Origin: an uncultured Oscillospiraceae bacterium
Lineage (GTDB): Bacteria; Bacillota; Clostridia; Oscillospirales; Oscillospiraceae
Assembly: GCA_900763705.1 (NCBI GenBank)
Contig: CAAFLG010000022.1
Span: 13,383 to 77,382 of the forward strand
DNA length: 64,000 bases
Reading direction: 5' to 3'
Shown here in pieces: positions 26,512 through 34,468 of the stretch. Both the position numbers and the translations under genes were made by a program. Positions within the stretch are counted from its first letter, which is position 1, and each line of letters starts with the position of its first letter. Below the pieces are notes generated by a model. That model saw nothing but the letters and a program-made list of their open reading frames with translations. It was not told the origin of the DNA and searched no databases.

Positions 26512-27240
26512 ATGCTGACACCGCAGGAGGTTTCCGGCCGCGCATTCAGCAAGGCGGCATTCGGCGGCTACAATATGGCGATGGTCGACGAGTTCCTCGA
26601 CGAACTGACCGACGACTACACCGCACTTTACAAAGAAAACACCGCACTCAAGGCAAAACTCAAGGTGCTGGTCGACAAGGTGGAGGAGTACCGCGCAACG
26701 GAGGATTCCATGCGCGCCGCGCTCCTGACCGCCCAGCGCATGGCAAGCACCATGGTCGAAGAGGCCGAGGAAAAGAAGAAGACCATGCTCGCCGGCGCAG
26801 AGGACGAAGCCCGCGCCAAGATCGGCGCGCTGCAGGAAGAGGTCGAGGGCGAGCAGCGCAAGCTGAACGCGGCCAAGGCCGCGACGGCGGATTTTCTGCG
26901 CAAGACGCGCGAGCTGTGCGAGGCGCAGATCGCGCTCATCGAGCGCGCGCCCGACCTCACGCCCGAGGAGATCGCGGGCGTGGACGAGCCCAAGCAGCAC
27001 GCCGCGGCGGACGTGAGCGCCATCGAGGAGCAGATCCTCGCCTCCTTCCGCAGCGAGGGCGAGCAGGCGGAGGGCGCGGAGGCCGCAGCGGAGGAAAGCG
27101 CACCGGCCGCGGAGAGCGCGCCGCAGGCAGAGCAGCCTGAGCCGCTCGAACCGGACGACAGCCCCTTTGTGGAGACGGCGAGCCACGCCATTCGTCTGGA
27201 CGATCTGCAGTTCGGCCGCAACTATCGACGCGAAGAGTAA
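26512..27240 (+). CDS. divIVA: DivIVA-family septum/pole protein
   Basis: This 242-residue coiled-coil protein starts MLTPQEVSGRAFSKAAFGGY and continues MVDEFLDELTDDY, the membrane-curvature domain of DivIVA. Residues about 40-165 are coiled coil, and the tail is Glu/Ala-rich and probably disordered. The ATG at 26512 has AACGGAGG 9 bases upstream; an in-frame ATG at 26503 is too close to that site. It closes the yggS-sepF-divIVA cluster. Confidence 0.9.
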   Translation: MLTPQEVSGRAFSKAAFGGYNMAMVDEFLDELTDDYTALYKENTALKAKLKVLVDKVEEYRATEDSMRAALLTAQRMASTMVEEAEEKKKTMLAGAEDEARAKIGALQEEVEGEQRKLNAAKAATADFLRKTRELCEAQIALIERAPDLTPEEIAGVDEPKQHAAADVSAIEEQILASFRSEGEQAEGAEAAAEESAPAAESAPQAEQPEPLEPDDSPFVETASHAIRLDDLQFGRNYRREE

Positions 27241-27244
27241 ACAA

Positions 27245-27283
27245 AAAGAAGGCGGCTTTCGAAGAAAGCCGCCTTCTTTATTT
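27245..27283 (+). terminator. Terminator after divIVA
   Basis: A 16-bp stem (27245-27260 with 27264-27279) with a GAA loop and trailing T residues. Confidence 0.85.
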
Positions 27284-27317
27284 TCTTTGGCCGCCCTTGC
27301 GGCAAAAAGGAGAAGAC

Positions 27318-28202
27318 ATGAACAAAAAGCCCATCATCGCCTTTCTTTACGACTTTGACAAGACCCTCTGCACCACCGATATGCAGGATTACAGCTTCAT
27401 TCCCGCCCTCGGCTACACGCCGGGCGAGTTCTGGAGCATTGCCAACCGCTTCGGCTATGAAAACCGCATGGACGGTCTGCTCGCCTATATGTACACGATG
27501 ATCGAAGAGTGCCGCAAGAAGGGCATCCGCCTCAGCAGGGACTATCTCGTTTCCTGCGGGCGCGCGATCGAGCTTTTTCCGGGCGTAGAGGACTGGTTTG
27601 CGCGCATCAACGCCTTCGGCGAATCGCTCGGCGTGGAGGTCGAGCACTATGTGCTCTCCTCTGGCCTGCGCGAGATCATCGAGGGCAGCGGCGTGAGCCA
27701 CGAGTTCAAGGAGATCTACGCCTGCGAGTTTTTCTACAACGAAGAGGGCCTCGCCTCGTGGCCGAAGCTCGACGTCAACTTTACGAACAAGACCCAGTTC
27801 GTCTACCGCATCAACAAAGGCATCCTCGATGTTGCCAAGGACAAGGAGCTCAACGCCTCGATGCCCGACGACTCCAAGCGCATCCCCTTTACGAACATGA
27901 TCTACATCGGCGACGGCCTTTCCGATGTTCCCTGCATGAAGATGATGCGCGCCTACGGCGGGCAGGCGGTGGCCGTCTATCAGGACAGCAACCGCGCGGG
28001 CGTGGAGGACTTGCTCGCCAAGGGGCGCGTGGACTTCATCTTCCCTGCCGACTACCGCGAGGGAACGCTTTTCAACGAGACGATGAAAAACATCGTGCGC
28101 AAGATGGCGATCACGGACGCGCTGGCCGAGGAAAACCAGCAGCAGCTCCGCTCGCTTGGGCGCGGCGAGCTGCCGCAGCAGGTGGGGATGCGCGGATGGT
28201 GA
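27318..28202 (+). CDS. HAD-superfamily phosphatase-like protein
   Basis: This 294-residue protein has HAD motif I as YDFDKTLC, a VLSSGLRE motif II region and IYIGDGLSDVPCM as motif IV. The large insert and GDGLSDxP resemble phosphoserine-phosphatase-like HAD hydrolases. The substrate is unknown. AAAGGAG precedes the ATG at 27318. It overlaps the start of the next gene by 7 bases, so the two are translationally coupled. Confidence 0.85.
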   Translation: MNKKPIIAFLYDFDKTLCTTDMQDYSFIPALGYTPGEFWSIANRFGYENRMDGLLAYMYTMIEECRKKGIRLSRDYLVSCGRAIELFPGVEDWFARINAFGESLGVEVEHYVLSSGLREIIEGSGVSHEFKEIYACEFFYNEEGLASWPKLDVNFTNKTQFVYRINKGILDVAKDKELNASMPDDSKRIPFTNMIYIGDGLSDVPCMKMMRAYGGQAVAVYQDSNRAGVEDLLAKGRVDFIFPADYREGTLFNETMKNIVRKMAITDALAEENQQQLRSLGRGELPQQVGMRGW

Positions 28203-29014
28203 CAACGCTGTGCTGCCCCGTTTGCGGCGGGGCGCTTGAAAGATGCGCGGGGGCGTATCGCTGCCAGAAAAACCACAGCTTCGACATCGCCAAAAGCGGC
28301 TATGTCAACCTCCTGCTCAACTCCTCGCAGGGCCACCACGGGGACGATAAGCTGATGGTGCGCGCGCGGCGCGACTTTTTGGATAAGGGCTATTACGACC
28401 GCTTCATCGCCGCCGTTGCGGACGCCGCGGCGGAGTTCACGCCGCCGGAGGCGACGGTCCTCGACGCAGGCTGCGGCGAGGGGATTTATTCTCTTGCCGT
28501 TCTGCGCGCCATCAAAAAAGCGGGCAAGCACGGCGAGCTTTTAGGCGTCGACATCTCGAAGACCGCGCTCCAGTACGCATCGAAGCGCTCGCCGGAGCTT
28601 GCGCTCTGCGTCGCCTCCTGCGCGCATCTGCCGGTCGCGGACGGGAGCATCGACGAGGTGCTCAACATCTTCTCCCCCTTCGTGCCCGAGGAATTTGCGC
28701 GCGTGCTGAAGCGCGGCGGTTATCTTCTGCGCGCCTATCCCCTGCGCGAGCATTTGTGGGAGCTGAAAGCGCTCATCTATGATACGCCGCGCGACAACCC
28801 GCCCACGCCCCTCGAAACCGAGGGCTTTACGCTCGTCGAAACGCGCGAGGTGCGCGACCGTATCCACCTGCCCTGCACGGAGGACATCCTCGCGCTCTTC
28901 CGCATGACGCCCTACTACTATAAGACCGGCGCAAAGGACCAGCAGAAGGCCGAGCGGGCGGAAAAGCTCGACGTGCAGCTCGCCTTCGGCCTTGCAATCT
29001 ATCAAAAGAGCTGA
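28196..29014 (+). CDS. 23S rRNA (guanine-N1)-methyltransferase, RlmA-like
   Basis: This 272-residue SAM methyltransferase starts with a zinc-finger-like segment (CPVCGGALE...YRCQKNHSFD) followed by AKSGYVNLLL and GDDKLMVRARRDFL, the signature of RlmA(I)/RlmA(II) (TlrB) enzymes. The SAM site is VLDAGCGEGIYS. It modifies G745 or G748 in 23S rRNA; which one cannot be told. It starts at ATG 28196 inside the end of the HAD gene. Confidence 0.85.
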   Translation: MVTTLCCPVCGGALERCAGAYRCQKNHSFDIAKSGYVNLLLNSSQGHHGDDKLMVRARRDFLDKGYYDRFIAAVADAAAEFTPPEATVLDAGCGEGIYSLAVLRAIKKAGKHGELLGVDISKTALQYASKRSPELALCVASCAHLPVADGSIDEVLNIFSPFVPEEFARVLKRGGYLLRAYPLREHLWELKALIYDTPRDNPPTPLETEGFTLVETREVRDRIHLPCTEDILALFRMTPYYYKTGAKDQQKAERAEKLDVQLAFGLAIYQKS

Positions 29015-29034
29015 TCCCCCCCCTGCGGGGAGCA

Positions 29035-29074
29035 AAAAAAGAGGACTTCTCCTGTGAGAAGTCCTCTTTTTATT
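29035..29074. terminator. Bidirectional terminator between rlmA-like gene and EF-G paralogue
   Basis: AAAAGAGGACTTCT (29037-29050) pairs with AGAAGTCCTCTTTT (29057-29070), with A- and T-runs outside. Confidence 0.85.
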
Positions 29075-29079
29075 GCAAA

Positions 29080-31152
29080 TTATTCCGCTTCCTGCATGGC
29101 CTTGGCTGCCGCGACGGCCTTCGCCTGCGCGTCGGCCGAGCACTGCTCGTAGCGCACGAAGTGCATCACGAACGAGCCGCGGGACTGCGTCATGGAGCGC
29201 AGGTCGATGGCGTAGCTCATCAGCTCCGCCTCGGGGCACTCGGCCTCGATGATCTGCTCGCCGTTGCCGGTCGGGGTCATGCCCATCACGCGGCCGCGGC
29301 GCTTGTTGAGGTCGCCGAGGATATCGCCCATGTACTGGTCGGGCACGGTGACCTTAAGCTCGCACACAGGCTCGAGCAGGACCGGGGATGCCTCGGGCAT
29401 CGCTGCCTTGTAGGCGAGGTTCGCCGCGGTCTTGAACGCGATTTCGGACGAGTCGACCGGGTGGTAGGAGCCATCGTAAAGCACAGCCTTGAGGTTCACG
29501 ACCGGGTAGCCCGCGAGCGGACCGTGGACGCAGGCCTCGCGCAGGCCCTTTTCAACGGCGGGGAAGAAGTTCTTGGGCACGCTGCCGCCGAACACTTCCT
29601 CGGCGAAGACCATCTCTTCGCTCTCCTCGTTGGGCTCGAAGCGGATCCAAACGTCACCGAACTGGCCGCTGCCGCCGGTCTGCTTCTTATGACGACCCTG
29701 CTTCTGCACGGTCTTGCGGATCTTTTCGCGGTAGGGCACGCGCGGCGTATCGAGCACGACCTCAACGCCGAAGCGGCTCTTGAGCTTGCTCACCAGCACG
29801 TCGACCTGAATATCGCCCGCGCCGGAGATGACCATCTGGTGGGTCTCGGCGTTGTTGACGACGCGGAAGGACGGGTCTTCCTCGTTCAGGCGGTTGAGGC
29901 CCTGGGCCATCTTATCCTCCTGGCCGCGGGTCTTGGGCGCGATGGCCACGCTGTAGCACGGCTCATCGAAGGGGATGGGCTCGATCTTGACGACCTTACG
30001 CGGCTCGCAGAGCGTGTCGCCGGTCTTGACCTTGTCCATCTTGGCGATGGCGCCGATGTCGCCGCAGGTGAGCTCCTTGACCTCGGTGTACTTCTTGCCC
30101 TTGGCAATGTACAGGCGGCCGAGCTTCTCGGTCTCGCCCGTGCGGGCGTTGACCATGGGCATATCGGGCTTGATGGAGCCGGAGAGCACCTTGACGTAGG
30201 AATACTTGCCGTACTGGTCGGAAATGGTCTTGAAGACGAACGCGGTCGGCAGTGCGCCGGGCGCGATGACGAACTCGGAGGACTCGCCGTCTTCGTTCTC
30301 GGCCATCAGGGCGCGGGCGTCCTGCGGTCTCGGGAGCAGCTCGACGATGGTATCCATCAGGATGCGCGTGCCCATGCCCTGCAGGGCGGAGCCGCACACG
30401 ACCGGGAAGAGGGAGAGATCCTTCACGCCCTGACGCAGGCCCTGGATCATCTCGGCATAGGTGAAGTCTTCGCCGGCGAAGAACTTCTCCATGAACTCCT
30501 CGCTCGTCTCGGCGACGGACTCCTTGAGCGCGTCGTAGAGCTCATCGAGCACGGGAAGCTTGTTCTCGGGCACTTCGATCTCAACGCGGCCACCGGTGGA
30601 GTTGAACTCGAAGGCGCGCTTATGCAGCACGTCGATGATGCCGATGACCTTCTTGCTCTCGTCCCAGATGGGGGCGACCACGGGGGCGATGTTCTTGCCG
30701 AAGCGCTCGCGCAGCGCGGCGAACGCGGCGTTATAGTCGGAGTTCTCCTCGTCGATCTTGGAGATGTAGATCAGGCGGGGGAGGTTATTCTTCTCGCAAT
30801 ACTTCCATGCCTTCTCCGCGCCGACGCTGATGCCGGCCTTGGCGGAGCAGACGATCACGGCGGCGTCGGCTGCCTGAACGGCCTCCGCGACCTCGCCGGC
30901 GAAGTCAAAGCCGCCGGGTGCGTCGAGCACGTTGATCTTGCAGCTGTCATATTCTACGGGAGCCACAGCCAGCGAAATGCTCGCCTGGCGGCGGATCTCC
31001 TCCGGATCGTAGTCACAGGTGGTGTTGCCGTCGGCGATCCTGCCGAGACGGTCGGTACCGCCGGTCAGGAAGAGCATACGCTCAGCGAGGGTGGTTTTGC
31101 CGCTGCCGCTATGGCCCAGCAGCACGATATTGCGGATGTCTTTTGCACTCAT
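29080..31152 (-). CDS. EF-G-like translational GTPase paralogue
   Basis: This 690-residue protein has the full EF-G domain order: GTPase with GHSGSGKTT, domain II, then III-V ending in YEQCSADAQAKA. The G3 motif reads DAPGGFDF where EF-G has DTPGHVDF, so the catalytic His is replaced by Gly. G4 is SKID instead of NKxD. This matches the 'EF-G-like' (FusA2-type) subgroup of uncertain function rather than the main elongation factor, which is normally beside rpsL/rpsG/tuf. It stands alone with its own promoter. Confidence 0.9.
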   Translation of the reverse strand: MSAKDIRNIVLLGHSGSGKTTLAERMLFLTGGTDRLGRIADGNTTCDYDPEEIRRQASISLAVAPVEYDSCKINVLDAPGGFDFAGEVAEAVQAADAAVIVCSAKAGISVGAEKAWKYCEKNNLPRLIYISKIDEENSDYNAAFAALRERFGKNIAPVVAPIWDESKKVIGIIDVLHKRAFEFNSTGGRVEIEVPENKLPVLDELYDALKESVAETSEEFMEKFFAGEDFTYAEMIQGLRQGVKDLSLFPVVCGSALQGMGTRILMDTIVELLPRPQDARALMAENEDGESSEFVIAPGALPTAFVFKTISDQYGKYSYVKVLSGSIKPDMPMVNARTGETEKLGRLYIAKGKKYTEVKELTCGDIGAIAKMDKVKTGDTLCEPRKVVKIEPIPFDEPCYSVAIAPKTRGQEDKMAQGLNRLNEEDPSFRVVNNAETHQMVISGAGDIQVDVLVSKLKSRFGVEVVLDTPRVPYREKIRKTVQKQGRHKKQTGGSGQFGDVWIRFEPNEESEEMVFAEEVFGGSVPKNFFPAVEKGLREACVHGPLAGYPVVNLKAVLYDGSYHPVDSSEIAFKTAANLAYKAAMPEASPVLLEPVCELKVTVPDQYMGDILGDLNKRRGRVMGMTPTGNGEQIIEAECPEAELMSYAIDLRSMTQSRGSFVMHFVRYEQCSADAQAKAVAAAKAMQEAE

Positions 31153-31215
31153 AGGGGTCAGTCTCCTTCCGAAATGTAAATCTCATCTTTTGTGAGATAT
31201 TACTCAACGAAGAAA

Positions 31216-31244
31216 ATCATACCATGATTTTTTTGTTATTTCAA
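31216..31244 (-). promoter_or_regulatory. Promoter of EF-G paralogue
   Basis: Minus strand TTGAAA (31239-31244), 17-bp spacer, TATGAT (31216-31221). The leader is about 55 nt. Confidence 0.7.
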
Positions 31245-31286
31245 CCATGATTTTTCATATTTTCCCGTTTTCTTCGTTTGAAATGC

Positions 31287-33452
31287 TCAATAGCGGTCGC
31301 TGAGCAGGCCGTCGAGCAGAGCGCTGAGAGACCACAAAAGTACGAAAATGAGGACGGAAAGCGGCGTGAGGACGCTGTATGCCCCGACAAAGGTCAGATA
31401 AAAGGCCAGAAGCGTTGCGGCTGTGGAGGCGAGGATCGTCAGCAGCGTGCAGCGCCGCGCAGACCTGCATAACCGCTTGCTGCCGAGTACGACCTCGGCA
31501 TAGGGCATGAGTCCTTCGCGCATCAAAAGGGCATACGGCCGCCCGCCGCCGCGCTCGGAGAGAGCGAGGCGCGTTCCGAGCTTGGGGTAGACCGCGCGCG
31601 CGTCGGTGCCGAATTTGCGCTTTAAGAGAGCGGGCGTGATGTTGCCGTCGCGCACGGCGAGCACGGGCGTGATGCGGCTGTGGTGCAGGGCGTGGAGCGC
31701 CCAGTCGACATTTTCAGCCGGCATATACTTCACGGCGAAGACCGCGATGAGCGTGCCGTCGACTGCGAGGAAGACGCCCGTTTTGAGCCCGAGGTTGCGC
31801 GGCAGATTCACGCCGCGCTTGCGCATAAAGCCCATCGTGCCGAAGAGGACCGTCTCGCCGTGGATGCGGCCGCTGACGCCGCCCTCTTCGTAAAAGTCCA
31901 CATCCTCCACGCGCTCGCGGAAGCCGCCGTCGCGCGCGAGCAGGTCGTCAAAAAGCTTGCTGAGGCCACATTCCGCCGCGCGGGCCATCGTCGCGGCGTA
32001 GGAGATGACCTTGCCGCTCTCCTCGCCGAAGACCTTGAGGCCCGCGAGCGTCACCGTTCCCGGCGGGAAAAGGTCGCCGTCGGTCAAAATGACGCAGTTG
32101 CTGCGGCGGATGGCGTCCGCCCCGGCGTAGCCCGCCACGGCGCTGCCGCTCTTGGCAAGGCGCGCGGCGATGCGCTTTAGCGGCAGCGAACAGGCAAGCG
32201 GGAAGGCCGGCAGGTCCGCGCTTGCAAGCAGCACCGAGAGATTCCACAGGAACAGCAGCTTCTGCTTGCTCTCGAGCGTTGCGAGCAGCGCGAAAACGAC
32301 GCTCGCGACGAACAGCACCGGCAGCAGCACGCTCTGCCAGCGGGAATAGGGGTCGGATGCGCGCGCGGCATTGGAAAAGCCCGCGCTCGAGCCCGTGCGC
32401 TTGGCCGCGCCGCCCGCCGTCACGGTGACGATATAGGGCGCGTCGCCGATGGCGGCGATGCGGAAGGTGTCGTAAAGGCCGCGCACCCGCGCCGTTTCGC
32501 CGAGGAGCGAAGCGTAGAGCGCGAGCACGGCAATGGCGGGCAGCGGCGCCTGCAGGGCCGCGCGCGCGGGCAGGAAGGCGCACAGCGCCGTGTCGGCAGC
32601 GGTCACAAGACAGAGGAGAAACGTCAGAAGCGGCGCGGTCACCACGCCGAGGCGCGCCTTGCGGAAAGCATCGAGAAAGACGCGGAAACCGAAGACGCAC
32701 GCGAGCACTTCAAGGCCGAGATAGGGCAGCGTGCGCACCATGGGGTCGTCCCAGTAGAGCGCGGGCATGAGCGAAAAATGCGCGGCCAGCTGCCCAAGCC
32801 ACATGAGAAGCGTCAGGATGCCGACGGCGCGGCGCGCCCTCATTGCCGATGAGAGCTGAGAGCGAAGCTCCGCGAGCGTCTCCTCCGCGCTTGGTTCGGG
32901 AAGGTCGGGGATGGGGTCCTCGTCCTCCTCATCGTCTTCCTCTTCCTCGTCTTCGCTTATGTAAAGCTGCTCGGTATCGCGCATTTTCCTGCGCGAGAAG
33001 AGGCCGTGCCGTTTCGGCTTTTCTTCAAGGATGACCTCCTCCTCGCGCTCGGCGAGCGCCTCCTGCACGGTCTGGGCGAGAATGTCCTGTAGAGAGACGG
33101 GCTTTGTGGGGTCGAAAGGCTCGTTTGCCTCCGGCCCCTCCTTGCCTGCTTCCGCCTCCGCGCCGGTTTCGCCGCTCATATCCTCGCCTGCCTCGCCCGT
33201 GTCCTCATCCTCGGCGCGCTTTGCGCCGGGAAAGGGGATGACCGTCCCGCGGGCGGGAGGATCGCCGGCAGGCGCTTCCTCCGCCTGCGCGGGAGCACTT
33301 TTGGGCGCAGCGGAAGGGACATCCCCGCCGTATTCGGCAAGGATGCTCTCGAGCGTGTATTCGGCGTCATCGTCCATGCTGCGGGCCGTGTTTTTCAGCA
33401 GCAGCTCGGAGTCGATGAGGTCCTGTTCAAAATCAAGATCTTTTTGATCCAT
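31287..33452 (-). CDS. P-type-ATPase-like membrane protein lacking the phosphorylation site
   Basis: This 721-residue protein has a long acidic, disordered N-terminus (residues 1-195), several transmembrane helices (about 207-320 and 375-415) and a cytoplasmic part laid out like a P-type ATPase core. Residues about 405-465 align with the metal ATPase in this window from the CPC helix to DKTGTLTQG, but read LPAFP at the CPC position and ILTDGDLFPPG at the phosphorylation site, so the Asp is a Thr and KTGT is absent. An N-domain-like G-x-HGETVLFGTMGFMRKRGV follows, but no GDGIND is seen. A final pair of helices ends it. It follows rlmB by 15 bases. The role is unknown; catalysis looks lost. Confidence 0.75.
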   Translation of the reverse strand: MDQKDLDFEQDLIDSELLLKNTARSMDDDAEYTLESILAEYGGDVPSAAPKSAPAQAEEAPAGDPPARGTVIPFPGAKRAEDEDTGEAGEDMSGETGAEAEAGKEGPEANEPFDPTKPVSLQDILAQTVQEALAEREEEVILEEKPKRHGLFSRRKMRDTEQLYISEDEEEEDDEEDEDPIPDLPEPSAEETLAELRSQLSSAMRARRAVGILTLLMWLGQLAAHFSLMPALYWDDPMVRTLPYLGLEVLACVFGFRVFLDAFRKARLGVVTAPLLTFLLCLVTAADTALCAFLPARAALQAPLPAIAVLALYASLLGETARVRGLYDTFRIAAIGDAPYIVTVTAGGAAKRTGSSAGFSNAARASDPYSRWQSVLLPVLFVASVVFALLATLESKQKLLFLWNLSVLLASADLPAFPLACSLPLKRIAARLAKSGSAVAGYAGADAIRRSNCVILTDGDLFPPGTVTLAGLKVFGEESGKVISYAATMARAAECGLSKLFDDLLARDGGFRERVEDVDFYEEGGVSGRIHGETVLFGTMGFMRKRGVNLPRNLGLKTGVFLAVDGTLIAVFAVKYMPAENVDWALHALHHSRITPVLAVRDGNITPALLKRKFGTDARAVYPKLGTRLALSERGGGRPYALLMREGLMPYAEVVLGSKRLCRSARRCTLLTILASTAATLLAFYLTFVGAYSVLTPLSVLIFVLLWSLSALLDGLLSDRY

Positions 33453-33467
33453 GGCGATCCTTCTTCG

Positions 33468-34247
33468 TTACAGGCGCTGGCGCACCGCTTCATAGAGAAG
33501 GATGGCAGCGGCGGCGGAAGCGTTGAGCGACGAGATCTTGCCCTTCATCGGGATGCTGACGAGGAAATCGCACTTTTCGCGCACGAGTCTCGTCATGCCG
33601 TCGCCCTCGCTGCCGATGACGATGGCGGCAGGGCCCTTGAGGTCGGCGGAGTAGAGATCGCAGGTGCCCTCGGCCGCCGTGCCGAAGACCCACACGCCCT
33701 CCTTTTGCAGCTGCTCCAAAAGCGCGGGAATGTTCGGCACGCGCGCAACGGGCACATAGCTCACAGCGCCCGCGCTCGTCTTGCCGACGATGCTCGTCAG
33801 GCCCGCGCTGCGGCGCTTGGGGATGACGACGCCGTGCGCGCCCGCGCACTCGGCCGTGCGGATGATCGCGCCCAGGTTGTGCGGGTCGGAGATCTCATCG
33901 CAGACGACGATGAGCGGGTTTTCGCCCTTTTCGCGCGCGATGCTCAGAATGTCCTCCACGCTCACATATTCGCGCACGCTCGCGAGCGCGATGACGCCCT
34001 GATGGGCGTGCGTGCGGCTCATGAAGTCGAGCTTGCGCTTGTCCGCGTCCACCACCACAACGCCCGCGGCGCGGGCGGTGGAGGCGATGTGGCCGAGCGT
34101 CTTGTCCGTCTCCCCCTTCTGGATGAAGATCTTGTCGATGCTCGCACCTGCGCGCAGCGCCTCGATGACGGCATTGCGTCCCTCGATGACGCCGTCCGCC
34201 TCCGCGTCCTGCGCGCGGACGGTCTTTTCCTTGCGTTCCTTATCCAT
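33468..34247 (-). CDS. rlmB: 23S rRNA 2'-O-ribose methyltransferase, SpoU family (RlmB-like)
   Basis: This 259-residue SPOUT enzyme has an N-terminal substrate-binding domain (VIEGRNAVIEALRAG) and the knotted SAM domain with DPHNLGAIIRTAECAGAHGV, IVIGSEGDGM and IPMKGKISSLNASAAAAILLYE. It methylates the ribose of G2251 in E. coli numbering. The ATG at 34247 follows AAGGAG by 9 bases; a TTG lies one codon earlier. Confidence 0.92.
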   Translation of the reverse strand: MDKERKEKTVRAQDAEADGVIEGRNAVIEALRAGASIDKIFIQKGETDKTLGHIASTARAAGVVVVDADKRKLDFMSRTHAHQGVIALASVREYVSVEDILSIAREKGENPLIVVCDEISDPHNLGAIIRTAECAGAHGVVIPKRRSAGLTSIVGKTSAGAVSYVPVARVPNIPALLEQLQKEGVWVFGTAAEGTCDLYSADLKGPAAIVIGSEGDGMTRLVREKCDFLVSIPMKGKISSLNASAAAAILLYEAVRQRL

Positions 34248-34374
34248 CAAAGAATTTCTCCTTACAATATATTTCGGTAAAATAACCCATTACAACTATA
34301 ACACAGAAGCGGGGCAAGATAAAGGGGGCGAAAAACAAAAAACAAAAGTTCATCGAAAATTCACCGTTGAAAAC

Positions 34375-34403
34375 TTGTGCCTTTCTTCTTTCTATGGTAT
34401 AGT
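34375..34403 (+). promoter_or_regulatory. Promoter of ftsH
   Basis: TTGTGC (34375-34380), 17-bp spacer with TG before the -10, TATAGT (34398-34403), an extended -10 arrangement. Confidence 0.65.
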
Positions 34404-34468
34404 GATGCACATTACATAGAGAAAGTGCGCATCGCCGCATTTTACTGACTCCTGACAGGAGGAACATC

